24,200 nt of DNA from Saksenaea vasiformis B4078 (GCA_000697055.1 JNDT01001293.1:1-24200); one strand, 5' to 3'; counted from the first letter of the stretch, positions 10,200 through 23,103 are shown. Made by a program: numbers and translations. Notes: generated from the sequence alone by a model not told the origin.

Positions 10200-12144
10200 G
10201 GCAAAACCCTGTTGACAGTGGATGATGCGATATCATGATCGAAAATGAAGAGATCCTACACTCGTCTGTGCTAGAACTCACAGTGATCAAAGCCTTTCAA
10301 CAGCTCCGCTACATATTGAAAAACCCATCCGCTGTAAAAATCTCGCCAGAGGAAACTATGTTCATACTTATATCTACAGCAAAATGATGTCTTAGTTCTT
10401 TGCATCAACAAGAAGCACGAGTATTGTTAAATTTCACTGCCCTTGCTGTATTACAATCCTCAGTTATTTAACAAGCAAAGTAACATCTTTTCAGGCCATT
10501 GAATCACATAATGGCCCCATCAGCGCTTTGCTATCGGCGCCATGAACAAATGCGGATGAAAACTTTTGTTCGCGTCGCTTTGTTTCCCTTTTGTGAGCTC
10601 TACGCAGAAACGCTGCCTAAGGTCAAGAAATATATCAAGATATCCGTAGAAAGTGTTCGCTTGTCCCACTGCTGAGGTATATCAGGTAGTCTTAGAAGGA
10701 CTTCCCGGAAGAGCTGACTGTCCAGGGACCTTAGCTGTTTGGTGTTAAAGGTCTGGGAATCCTTTTTCCTGAATCGAAGCGAAGAGGACAGGTAAAATGC
10801 CTCCGCTCATACCCATTGGAGGGTGATCACTCTCAAGATGATCAGACCTTTTTTTTTTTTTTTTTTTGCTTACCATGTTTTCCAATGTGTCCTTGCCCCC
10901 TATTCTTTGAACTCGAAACAGTAGATCCGTTGTGACAAATAGTAAGTTTTTTTTTTCAACGAAAGTGATTTGACACGAAACAGCCAGGCTTGGATCTTTA
11001 GGCACTTGCCAAAATGGTTGATGAATTGACTGGTAAACCTCGACTTACGCGTCCGCACAAGTTTCGACACCAGTTTGTCCTTGACAAAAAAAAAAAAAAA
11101 AGAAAAGAAAAGAACCGGAATCTGCTCTTGAGCAAGGATTAAATAAGTAATTAAAGGTAGTACGCGGCATAATGATGGCTCAGGTAATATGTTTTACTGT
11201 CACAGCGATTTGCTTAAGTAGTGGATATAAGTTCTCATGCAACGAAAGACCTATTTGCCAACGAAAAGTTTATTTGGAGACAACGCCAAACAGTTTAAGA
11301 CTAAGCAGAGTTGTAGCAAGTATCGGGAAAATTGGCGCCATTAGGCACTGTGCCGCTATCCCCAGAAATGTCAGCTGTCAAAAAATGGTGGAAGATCATA
11401 CAGATCGATCTTGATATGCGATGACAAGCAATTATTCAGCGTGACCTTGGAGCTCGCTCTCTCCATGAAAATACCGATAATCACAAGCGCATTTTTCTTA
11501 CCGTGCAGCGGATGGTTTTGATTATCAGGATACGTCAAACTCTAAAGGGGTTCATCTAGACTGACCTGTGTAGCATTCAACAAACGGGGTCTCGACTGGA
11601 TCGCTTGGATTGGATTTTTGTTTGCTTCACTAGGCTGCTGTACAGTTGGTTAGAAGAACCTATTTCTATTGGTACGTGGTTTGGCAATGAACCAGGTTCA
11701 GACGGTAAAAGTAATTGGCTGTATCCGACCATCACAACACGATGTTACGCCCGACAAATTGGGAAATGTGGCTCACATTCATGGAAATGAGCCAATCAAC
11801 TTTCATCATGGTCGAATTGATACGTGACCCACTTTCGGCCACCCTGAACCAATCGTCCTTCCAAGCAACTGTACCTTTTTTTCCCTTCCCCTCGCGCTTT
11901 GTAAAACTCTCACTTTTCCTACTTTCTTTTCTTTCTCTTCCCTCTTTATCTCTCCCGGTGCATTTGTCTCTCTAGGACGAAAATACCACAGAGGCTTTTT
12001 ATTCTTTCCTTGAAAGGTTAACTTTGGTGCTCTTTTCTCTAAGCGATTCACTCTTTTATTACATTTGGACCACTTACAAACATTATCCCCTTTTTCAACT
12101 TCCTTAACCATTCCCGTTCTAAGTCCTTTTATTAGCAAATTTTT
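10200..12144. other. Gene-free stretch upstream of the Psr1-like gene
   Basis: No supported gene. It contains a T19 run (10849-10867), an A16 run followed by AAAAG repeats (11086-11115), and a CT-rich block at about 11875-11965 that probably belongs to the promoter of the next gene. Several ORFs of 60-110 codons were examined and show no motif, signal peptide or splice continuation that I can support. Confidence 0.5.
10849..10867 (+). repeat. Poly-T run (T19)
   Basis: Nineteen consecutive T residues in intergenic DNA. This could be an old retroelement tail or simple slippage; no coding relic adjoins it. Confidence 0.8.
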
Positions 12145-13722
12145 ATGTCACAATCGCAAATCATTTCACCATCATTAGATGATCCATTGTCGAAATCGTC
12201 GGCCATTAACAATACTTCCACTAACTTTGCTCAAGTGGCCCCCCAGGATATGAGATCCACCGCAAAAAAGAAAGGTAAATGAACCGAACACTATTTAAAG
12301 CCGAAAATTGTCATTTTCTACTTGAACGGAGCTTCCAACGATGAAGATCCTTGCATTTCTTTTCCTAAAACCATCCATCAAAAAAAAGAAAGAATTTACC
12401 AAAAGATCCATGAACTGACTTTGTCTCTTTATTCATCCTATTTTCTTATTCTCCTGGTTTTTTTTTTCCATATATTAGCCAAGTCCACAAAGTACATCGA
12501 TTCCGAATATATCAAACTGCCTTTGTCTACCTCAAGTCGTCCCAAGTCTAAAACTAGTTCGTTGAAAGCCTCGATTCGTTCAAAGGGAAAATTTCTATCA
12601 TTGTTACTTTGTTGCACTGTTGATGCTGGTACCTATCTCGAAAGTGATGACAGATATTCCGTTCACAATAAACACAGCAAACGGAATGGCGCTAATACCA
12701 CCGTAACGGCCAACACTGACAAAGTGACCGAAAATATCACAACATCAACATCATCTACACCTCTGCAGGACAGAACAAACATAACTACTACAACTACAAC
12801 TACAACACACTTGCCAATGATCGATACCACCAATATTCATATACTTACCTCCGACGAAAATGAGACGGAGGCGGCTACACCCGCATCCATACCACGATCC
12901 TCGCATGAGGTAAAGAAAAAACGATTTCCCGTTCTGCCCATGAAGAAACAGTTGGCTAATCTTTTTTTTTTTTTTTTTACTTAAAGATGTTGGCCTTGTT
13001 ACCACCACTTGCCTCGGAGGATTCAGGACGTAAATGTCTAGTTCTCGATCTTGACGAAACCTTGGTCCATAGTTCATTTAAAGTAAGTGGGATAACACCG
13101 ATGGAATTAAGAAGTCTAAATATGCCACTAGTCGATCCCAAATGCAGATTTCATTGTACCTGTAGAGATTGATAACCAGTTCCATAATGTCTATGTTTTA
13201 AAACGACCAGGGGTGGATGAATTTATGCGAAAAATGGGCGAGCGGTATGAAATTGTAGTATTCACGGCAAGTCTGTCAAAGGTAAATCGATATTGAAACA
13301 CAGAAAGAACATGTGTGTACTGAACCTTTTTTTTTTCCTTTTTCTACAAAGTACGCCGATCCAGTGCTGGATATGTTGGATATACACAAGGTTATCAAGC
13401 ACAGACTATTCAGAGAATCTTGTTTCAATCACAGGGGTAGCTATGTCAAGGTGAGAAACAAGAAAATGAAGCAATTCTTTTATTTAACCATGACCAGGAC
13501 TTATCACAACTGGGGCGAGACCTGGCCGGAACATTGATTCTCGACAATTCGCCTGCAAGCTATATCTTTCATACTGCCAACGCCGTACCAGTCTCTACAT
13601 GGTTCAATGATCCACATGATACGGAGCTGATGGATCTGGTAGCTTTTTTGGAAGATTTGACAGCAGTGGACGACGTTACCATGGTCTTGGATTGTGTCAT
13701 TAACCCCAACTACCATTTATAA
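12145..13722 (+). CDS. SCP/Psr1-type NIF-domain phosphatase
   Basis: Six exons: 12145-12274, 12479-12909, 12987-13082, 13132-13281, 13352-13450 and 13498-13722, giving 376 aa. Family members are Mg-dependent serine/threonine phosphatases of the HAD superfamily (CTD small phosphatases; yeast Psr1/Psr2 act at the plasma membrane in stress response). The catalytic motif is D208-L-D210-E-T-L ([14 protein letters not shown]). It is followed by the conserved block [12 protein letters not shown], then KRPGVDEFM and [19 protein letters not shown], then DLSQLGRDL and [12 protein letters not shown] near the end. The N-terminal half (1-187) is unconserved, Ser/Thr-rich, with a run of eight Thr (146-153). 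It carries a Cys pair (88-89) in a hydrophobic patch that could be lipidated; this is inference. Intron 1 is 204 bp, by far the longest in the window, so a small missed exon there is possible. The acceptor at 13131 was chosen because it restores FKSIPNADF in frame. Confidence 0.92.
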
Positions 13723-13812
13723 TGCAAATCATCTATTATTTCCCTTCCCCTTTTAACCTTTTTATAATTACATCAATGGAAGAAAGAAAAGATCGTTAAG
13801 TATGCAAGAGAG

Positions 13813-13847
<35 letters not shown>

Positions 13848-14341
13848 CATTCACAGGCAGATTTTGTCATATCCTCAGGCTTCAAAAAAAAAATTTATCA
13901 CGTCATACCATGGATTCACTTGGCATGTAAAATGTGTAGTAAGGAAATAGCCATTGTGCCCCACGACACCGTATTCCCATTTGCGGTGAATTTTCCCTAT
14001 ATAGAAAAGTCAATATCAAATACAGGTGGCACAACCCGCTGTACGTACAACAACAGATAGCTCGCATAACTATCCTTTTTAACTATTCTGTTTATCGACA
14101 TCCGAAGTAACGGCATGTTTTCTTGGAAGAGCACCATTTGTGTGAGCGCACGCGCGTCTTCTACGCTCGTTCCGCGTAATGCCGTACTAGTAAATTTACT
14201 TGTACGTGAAAATGAGGCACGTCCATTTCTACTGCGGAAGAGTTTTAGTGATACCTGAATGGCGTGCCCGGAAGCGGTGTTTCGAGTAGTACGTTGTCTG
14301 AGAATGGAGTGTCCGAATCGTTTCCTGCCCTCTTCTTGAAT
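13723..14341. other. Intergenic region between Psr1-like and GMF genes
   Basis: This 619-bp stretch separates two genes on the same strand. It holds the 3' end of the phosphatase gene and the promoter of GMF. A (GA)n microsatellite lies at 13817-13843. A 117-codon minus-strand ORF (13997-14350) covers much of it but is not recognised and runs into the GMF start. Confidence 0.5.
13817..13843 (+). repeat. (AG)n microsatellite
   Basis: About 13 AG dinucleotides roughly 100 bp downstream of the phosphatase stop codon, within a longer GA-rich stretch. Confidence 0.9.
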
Positions 14342-15086
14342 ATGGTACATCTCGATGCGTCACAGAATTTATGTTTCCATTTCTCATTACATCATCTAGA
14401 GCTCAACATCAACCTGCGACATCGATCCTGCCTTGGTGGAAAAACTGAAAGAATTCCGCTTTGCAAAATATTCGAGCGGCAACGCGGCATTTGTTTGTAA
14501 GTATTTGCCATGGGAAGCATTGAATAACGCTCTGCCATAGTGCAAATTGACCGCAAACAGTTGAAAATCGTGGAAGATGAGGTTTACGATAACATTTCGC
14601 TGGAGGACCTCGTTGAAGGTATTTGGACTGCCAAGACAATTCAAGTAACTTATCCTCAACACATAGAACTACTTGAAAATAGCCCACGCTATATCGTGCT
14701 AAGCTATGAGGTTAGATCTATATAGGCAGAATGTTTATTGATTTATTTATCGATGAAAACATTAGCGGAAGCATTCTGATGGCCGTGTCAATTTTCCTTT
14801 GATATTCATCTATTGGTCACCGTCCACAGCTAAAGCCGAAGTGAATATGCTGGTAAGTAATAAGATGGGCCGGGAAATTACTTGATCGAGCATTTTTTTT
14901 CTTTCTTTCTTTCTTTCTTTCTTCATAGTATGCCTCTGCCAAGACCTATCTTCAGGAAACGATCAATGTGATGAGGGTAAGATGTGATTTTGGGATAGAT
15001 GGGCATTAACAGGTCTGAATCTGTAGGGCTTCGACATTCGAGAAGCAGAGATGTTGACAGACGAGTATCTCTCCAGCCAGCTGTGA
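14342..15086 (+). CDS. Glia maturation factor (GMF), ADF-H family
   Basis: Seven coding exons: 14342-14344, 14400-14496, 14541-14618, 14667-14710, 14766-14852, 14929-14976 and 15027-15086, giving 138 aa, the usual GMF length. GMF binds the Arp2/3 complex, promotes loss of actin branches and blocks new branching, acting on cortical actin patches. The protein is one ADF-H domain. It opens SSTSTCDIDPALVEKLKEFRF, continues with IDRKQLKIVEDEVYDNISLEDLVEEL and NSPRYIVLSYE, then DGRVNFPLIFIYWSP and KAEVNMLYASAKTYLQ, and ends GFDIREAEMLTDEYLSSQL. These blocks follow the GMF order closely, which separates it from cofilin and twinfilin. The first coding exon is only the ATG: the donor GTACAT follows it immediately. 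This start was chosen because no in-frame ATG lies just before the conserved Ser-rich N-terminus in exon 2. The other five introns are 44-76 bp. Confidence 0.9.
14893..14923 (+). repeat. (TTTC)n tract as the intron 5 pyrimidine tract of GMF
   Basis: A T8 run plus about six TTTC units just before the acceptor at 14928. It doubles as the polypyrimidine tract of the intron 14853-14928. A similar TTTC block precedes the RasGAP gene. Confidence 0.85.
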
Positions 15087-15465
15087 TCCATTCTAAGCTT
15101 AATTTGTATCGCTACCATAAATAAGATGAAAGGTTGACAATGAAACCAACTTCCGCCTGATATCAGTCGGATGTCCTCGTGTATGGAAAGCGAACCATCG
15201 AAAATGGATGTGATAATATGCCATATTCTTGACATGTGTATCAGAAATCAACTGATCCTTTTCTCAAATGTAATCTACGAGATGTAAATCTCATCTGGTA
15301 AGCATGGGCTACATAGAATAGTCGGTTCTATCCCTTTTTTCTACTAGAGTACGAAAAACCCGATTTTATTCACGGTACAAAGTTTCTCAACATTGCGCAT
15401 GTTGATATTCAGCGTCTAGCAGGCAGCATGTCCTTTTGAAGCAACTTTTTTTTACTCGTCACCTA
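15087..15465. other. Convergent intergenic region between GMF and USP39
   Basis: This 379-bp region lies between two genes that point toward each other, so it should hold both transcript ends. No further gene or strong structure was seen. Confidence 0.5.
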
Positions 15466-17484
15466 CTACTCTCCTTTCTTTTCTTCATTAGGTTTCCTTT
15501 CCCAGATCTATGCAAAGTGTTGATGAACAAAATAGAAGTGCAAAGGTCAGACTATTACCTGAATGTAGCTTTCTGAAAGGAAAATCATCTGTGGCATAAT
15601 TTCTTCCACGATCAGGTCCTGGATTTGGTACCATTGCTCTGTTCCACGATGTCGTACGTGAACCTTGTAGGTGCCTTGTCCTGCTTCCGGCTTTCCTTCG
15701 TGGGAAATATTGGCTAGTAGATCGTAATGGGATCCAATTCGTTCGGCGTCTGGATCATTTGCGACTAATATATCCTGGTTTCAGACACACACATACACTG
15801 TTTCTTTTTCTAGATACTGAATACTTACAAACAGACATGTCGACGTTTTTGATCGGGAAATTGACAATTGTTGGATTTTTCTCCATTGTCCAGTTATTTT
15901 TGTTGAATCGTTTAATATGGAAAATCAAATAATTGGGCAGACGTGTGATTTGGTACCGTTTCTTCTGATTAGCACTTTCCTGTACGCTTCGAGATTAATT
16001 ATGTTTCAGTTTTCTTCTGTTGATTCTTTTACCTGCACTCGTTTGCCATCATACTTGCCCAAAATAGTTGTCAATGGAACCTGAGGAATGATGTTTCTAT
16101 CCGCTTCGTCCTGATACAAGGGGGCTGGCGGAAGATCCAATGCAAGAAATAGGAAAGGCATTTCAGTTTTTGTGATATCTTTAAAACATGAATATCAGTC
16201 AGTCAATTAATTATTATTCCACAACAATTACCTCGATCTTCGTCGAAACTGAGGAGCTGCAGTTTGTTATCTCGCATCAAACCAACTGTTTGAGATTCTA
16301 CTTTCACTTCTCCCTGGAAAATCTCGTAGATGATACCTGGAAGAGAAAAGAAATCATTGTTAGGTGTACTTACTGCAATCCAAACGTTACTTACTACTAT
16401 TTTTCGCCTTCGTGCCACCAAGATCCTTGTGTAGCGTATTTAGAAACCACGATAAGAAATCGATAGCATTGCTCTGTTTCGTTAGCCTGAATCGTTTACT
16501 ACTGGCATTGGAAATTTCCTAACACGATGTTGAGTAAGGATCGGATGATCGTTTTTAGTGGAATACCTGCAAAAGTTCGTGTGGGCTGACTTGTCCTTTG
16601 AAAGCTTTCGGATTCCACATTTTTCGTACCAGAGCACCGAATCGTGTCACTGACATAGAGGTTGTCAATAGGGTGTGTTTGTTGATATATCACCTATATA
16701 TACCAAGCTGTGATCGTCCTTGACTGTCAAAGTCCTCTAGAATAAAATAATCGCGAAGAGGTGGGATGTGCACAAGCGCTTGGACAATAACGTTCACATA
16801 GTCGTTCGCTTTGACGTTATTTAAGCCGACAAATCCTACGTGATCACAGACTCAGTACTGAATTCTCGCCCACAACGGCTGTCTCTTACCAGGAAGATAT
16901 TTCTTGTTGTTGAGATCATACGATTGCCTGATGTTGCTATCCAGCTGCGATACTTGCTCCACTGTCAAAGTTGGATTCAACACATACTGGCGCGGATTTT
17001 ACTTTTTTAGTTCATCTCAATACAATTGTTGGCTTTTCCTTTTACCTTGATATCATTCAAGGATGGGTCATCGACTTCGTAACCGTCTGGAAGAATATAC
17101 ACCTGGTTCCAAGAAAATTAGGTGATAAAGATCGACGGTATTTGTTACCTACCTTTAGCGTATGTAAGTTGATAAATACGTGGTGATCTTTATGTATGCT
17201 GTGGAAATAGGCATGCGATGATTTTCCTCGACCTTCATGGGATGAGTAATTGTCGAAGAACACGATGAGCAATTACCTTGATAGTATTTGCCACATACGA
17301 GGCAAGCGTAGACGTTTAAATGCGAAAGAGACACAGAACATACTTTCTCAAAATCGAAATCAAGCATGTGGCGATTAATAGTGTCTAAGTAAAGATCCCT
17401 GGAAGCTTCCACTTTTGCCAACGAATGCTCCTCAGCAGGATCAGCCGGCTGATCGAGACGTTGTCGTTTTGCTTGAGGTTCCAT
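15466..17484 (-). CDS. USP39/Sad1-type U4/U6.U5 tri-snRNP factor (pseudo-deubiquitinase)
   Basis: Twelve exons, in transcript order: 17484-17277, 17232-17153, 17102-17046, 16986-16890, 16835-16704, 16649-16567, 16518-16395, 16336-16232, 16178-16033, 15979-15833, 15774-15559 and 15507-15466, giving about 478 aa (yeast Sad1 448, human USP39 565). The family is needed for tri-snRNP stability and pre-mRNA splicing in the nucleus. A Zn-finger UBP domain spans about 34-110 (C49, C61, C64, H76, H80, H86/H87; DFDFEKVCSVSLSHLNVYAC). The USP fold starts at GFVGLNNVKANDY (148-160). D159 stands where active USPs have the catalytic Cys, and GTYKVH (427-432) replaces the GHY His box, so the protein should be catalytically dead, as USP39 is. 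The C-terminus reads PQMIFLSESYIQIWERK. The junction near 15775-15832 is ambiguous. The human-type SR-rich N-terminal extension is absent. Confidence 0.93.
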
Positions 17485-18444
17485 GACGCGTGCAAAGAGA
17501 GAATGGATAGATTGCCCCGATGATTCTGAAAGAAACGTCGGTGTTTGATATGCAAATCAGTCAACCAGGACGGCTACCCTCCGAACCATTAGGAGAAAGT
17601 AAATTCCGCATCAACATGGTACTCAGACACAAGACAAACCGCGAATGACTCATGTGGAACTGCAAACTGATCTTACTTATATCAAAACTCTTGTAAAATG
17701 TCTGAAGGAATGAATGACGGACGGCCTTTACTTTGACAGGGTTGACTTCCTTGTAGTTGGTTTACTCAAGCGGAGAAATCAGGATATCAATCTACTAGCT
17801 GGAGATTGGCACTAATATATTACTTGTCTGTTCTACTGACTAAGTGTGCCATGCATGTCACTTTCTACTGTCCAGATTTTGAATAGAATATCTCTGCAAA
17901 AACATATGATTGCCACAGACGCTTATGTAGAGGCTACCGAGCATTAAATGGATGCATGCTGGACGTCACGAGCGATGACCAACTTAATTAAAGAAAAGCA
18001 GCATTATCCCCGAGAAATTTCAGAGAATTCCATGACAAGCTTAAGTATGTGTTTTGTATATCTGTTGACTTTCTGTTTATATATGCTATGAATGTCAGAT
18101 CTTGCTTCGCGAAACTTCTAGTTTGCCCATCCCACTTCTTCTAAAAAAAGAAACGTTGAATGTAAGATACGCTTTTTATAAGCGATCACTGAATCGATTT
18201 TTCATATATATGGTATAGAGATATGAGATCGGCTTGCCTGTCTCGTTTTGCGCTGTAACCACTGTGAGTAAAGAAACATCCTGCATGCTTGCTTTTTGTG
18301 GTCACACACACAGAGTTCCCATGTGTGACTGAAGAAAAAAAAAAAGAACTGCTCGTACAGTTCGAGTATTTCTTGTATCCCCGAACTTATTGACACACGC
18401 ACACACACTCTGTACACATTGCTTGCCTATAAATAATCAACAGG
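17485..18444. promoter_or_regulatory. Divergent promoter region between USP39 and the FHA-forkhead gene
   Basis: A 960-bp gene-free interval between two start codons pointing outward, so it must contain both promoters. No supported ORF. An 8-bp perfect inverted repeat (GTCACACA at 18301-18308, TGTGTGAC at 18322-18329) and a CA-rich stretch at about 18391-18410 lie 35-145 bp before the forkhead ATG. No binding protein can be named. Confidence 0.55.
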
Positions 18445-20167
<1,723 letters not shown>

Positions 20168-22237
20168 CTTACACAAACATATATATTTATTATGGATGAC
20201 TCGATACTTCTTCGCTGCAGATAGTGGTCTAAGACATTCAAGTAACATGCTTCCTCTATGATACAGGATTTTCTTTCACTCTGTTTGAGCAAGCCATTGA
20301 CATCCATGTTTTGCTACCATTGTAGAAATGAGGTACTGACAGCACGCAGGTATTTATTATAAACACGGTGTACATCAACCTTTCACCTGCATGCTCTTGT
20401 TTTTTTAGCACATCATTTTGTGCATTCATAACTCACGGCCAAGATCAGATCCACTTTCTCCTTTGGCTCGATATTGTTCAGGTTCTTTTATTTTCCTGTC
20501 TCTTTCCTTTGTGTTTAACAGACGTACTTTAAGATATCCACCATCTACGACTATACAGAGATAACCCATAAATGAAACGTAGTCAGTTCTTAATTAGCTA
20601 CAGCAGTTAGGTTGTAGAAATGATTGATTTAGTTACAGTACTATTGGGAAATTCAGTTGTTATCACTACCGAAATGAGCATCATCGATCACAGTTGCGAG
20701 ATTCAGTTTTGCAAAAGAATAGTGCTTTTTAAGCTGTGAAATATGCAATTACCTCAGCGGATTAGAATTGTGGGAACAAGACCATTAGAGCGTCTGTATT
20801 GGCTCCTATAAATGAATTACGTTCATTTACTAAAGAAAATAAATAAGCGTGTACTGCTATCAAAAGGTTCAATCTCACCCGTCCTATTTGCGGGAAAATC
20901 TGTTTCGGCGGTAGGAAACATGCAGATAGCAAAAAGATGGAGAAGGCTACCAAGATGAAAGAAAGAAGGTCAAGAAGAAGGAGAACTCTCGTCAAAAGGG
21001 TATATTTGTCAGATTAGGCAGTAAGCGCTGATCGCTACGGGAAAGTTACACTCGGTTGGAGCGCTTTCATCATGTTAGAACTGGGGCACGAGTAAGGCAA
21101 CGATCTAGCTTATTTAAGCTTTCCTAAACGACACATGTGGGTGATCGTGAAACCCAACTCTTGTGTGTAAATGTAGTAGCATAGGATAGTATCCCATGGG
21201 AATACTCTTGCTCCTTAATGAAGATCGTGATGATAATACCTACGTCTTCGTTGGTTTTTCAAAACATATTTTCAATACGCCAAGAGGTAGTACTCGAAAG
21301 AGCATGGACGATGGAGACCAATTATTAGAAAATTGACACCCGGCTGTCTTCATCCATGATTAATACATCTGCTTGCTGAGAAGTCAATCTCTCTGAAGAG
21401 GTTTACCTGCTTCTCGCTACCAACCTTCATACAGCTATCAGAGCTACAGAGCGTACGAAGCAGGTGCGATACAACAAGCAAGGTTTTTTTTTTCCTTACG
21501 TCGTTATCATATTTTATCTATTTATGAACACTGTTGCAATTGGGTTTTTGTTCAATTAATGTCGTTGATCATGCTAGCTTTAACCAATAGGGCCCTACTG
21601 GCCTTTTAATAGACATTTTTTGAGCCTTTTTGATTTCATGAATCGTTAGTCCCTTTGGTTAAAAACAATAATCGATCAAGAGAGAAGAGCAAGACTATGT
21701 TCAGCGATAAAACAGCGATGTTTACATTTTTAGCATTTCACCGATTTATTATCGACTACCGATTATGATCAAGTACAGTAAGCAACATGGGCTGGTGTCT
21801 AATCCAAGTCCAGAAATGATGCACATGGAAGATTGTTCTTTATGTCTATAACCTTCTCACTCTTTAATAACGTATACAATTGGAAATAGGTTAAAAGAAA
21901 TACCGGAGATAAACTATACGATTGAATAAAAGATAAAATGGAAACAAAAATGATTGAAGTGAGGTGGCAGGATAAAGTAATAATTTCCTCGTTGAGCGGA
22001 TTCTTGTTTTGGGGGGGGGGAGAACAGGTGGTTGTCGTATAGGTCACGTATGAGGACATAGATCCATATCTAAAGACTGACATTATATCTAAATTCAAGA
22101 TCAACTCAGAATGAACAGAACAATAATAAGGACATACGCGTAAACAGATGTAATCATCACTTACTTCATAACCAATAAAGAAGAGTATCAAAGGATTTCC
22201 TGTCTGTCAAGTACCATCTAAACAACCGAAGGCCACA
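20168..22237. other. Gene-poor AT-rich region after the forkhead gene
   Basis: About 2 kb without an intact recognised gene. It holds a G10 run at 22011-22020 and two minus-strand ORFs (20762-20995, described separately, and 21799-22191, unrecognised). The first few hundred bases should contain the forkhead gene's 3' end. Confidence 0.5.
20762..20995 (-). CDS. Possible small membrane-protein exon, unrecognised
   Basis: This 77-codon minus-strand ORF begins with ATG at 20995 and opens with a strongly hydrophobic segment (MTRVLLLLDLLSFILVAFSI...), which could be a signal peptide or first transmembrane helix, followed by CFLPPKQIFPQIG. A donor-like GTGAGA follows the GGACGG codon end near 20880. 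Acceptor-like TTTAG and TATAG sites lie about 40-60 bases further on, so the ORF may be the first exon of a small gene (a SUR7/PalI-like arrangement crossed my mind). The downstream reading ends quickly in every frame. It could be a real short gene, a fragment, or chance. The GC level is like the flanks. Confidence 0.25.
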   Translation of the reverse strand: MTRVLLLLDLLSFILVAFSIFLLSACFLPPKQIFPQIGRVRLNLLIAVHAYLFSLVNERNSFIGANTDALMVLFPQF

Positions 22238-23103
22238 GTGGTGCATCTTGGCTACGACTGGTTGAACAGGTCGTTCCTTGTTGTTTTCGACGGTCCCTTG
22301 TTTCTCTTCTTTGCACTTACCGCGAACATGGTCAAGCGATGCGAAATTTGTTATGGTGAACACCAGCACTCGAATGTTTGCAATTACTGCTTTGTGCTTG
22401 TCGCGTCTGTGAGGGGCGGGTTCCTTTTGACATCCCACGTCGAGGTTGCTGGTGTGAAACTTGTTATTCTTATCAGAAAGCCGGGTGCGTCAATCGGTAG
22501 TATGGTCGCCGTGGTGGTCCTCATCCAGGTGCCATCAGCAGGAGTTGGCGAACGCCATCTCCGTTGGTCCTATCGTGATCTCGGACGCTTACGTGGCATG
22601 CTTGGAGGCTGCCTGTGAGGCCAAAGGACCTGTGGAAAATCATGTTTTGTGAAGCGACTTCCTTCAGTCTACTCCATAGGTCACTTCGGCTACAACTGCT
22701 TGTTGGTCTGCTCGCCTGCAAAGACGTCGTCATTCCACTACTCCGCCGCGGTCACCTCCTTCTCCACCGGTCTTTAGTGGACAATGCTCCTGTGCTGTCG
22801 CTCTCAGAGGTGAGTGATCATACGCTGTCGTTCTATGAGGATACTGAGGAGGAATCGCTCGCGTAGTTGGGGCCAACTTCTGTCACTGCTTCTGTTGTAA
22901 AGGTCCCGGACCCTGTACCCATAATGATGGTTGCTTCGCCGTCACCTATTCCCATCTATGCACCAGTTCCGCTTATTCCCGGTGCTTTTCAATTGCGATT
23001 AACCCCAGAGGTGCGTGGCCGATACCGCGTCACCGTCGTTCGTTGCCATTGCCCAACGTCGTTGAATGGTTGCTCGTGGAAGATCAACATAGATTCTCGC
23101 TGA
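22238..23103 (+). pseudogene. GC-richer relic with Cys-rich and Pro-rich pieces, possibly retroelement-derived
   Basis: The base composition rises visibly here against AT-rich flanks, and open stretches alternate among all three plus frames. One frame gives KRCEICYGEHQHSNVCNYC (about 22333-22389). After a frame change, further closely spaced Cys appear (CRVCEG...CWCETCYSYQKAGC). Later, one frame reads a Pro-rich TPPRSPPSPPV (about 22738-22770). Another frame is open from 22615 to 23103 except for one TAG at 22864-22866. Zinc-knuckle-like Cys/His clusters plus a proline-rich tail are typical of LINE ORF1 or Gag-like proteins, but the spacing is not a clean CCHC. Likely a decayed mobile-element ORF; identity unproven. 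Confidence 0.35.

Noticed and set aside
13997..14350. 117-codon minus-strand ORF covering the GMF promoter
   Set aside because: It has no recognisable motif, starts inside the GMF first intron on the other strand, and shows no splice or start context. Kept out of the gene list, though its C-terminal part looks mildly protein-like.
18428..18435. TATAAATA just before the forkhead ATG
   Set aside because: It is only about 10 bases from the start codon, too close to act as a TATA box for this ATG unless the transcript were leaderless.
21799..22191. 130-codon minus-strand ORF
   Set aside because: Its Ser/Ile/Leu/Tyr-rich composition is expected from AT-rich DNA. A GTAAGT-like donor occurs near its start, but no partner exon could be found.
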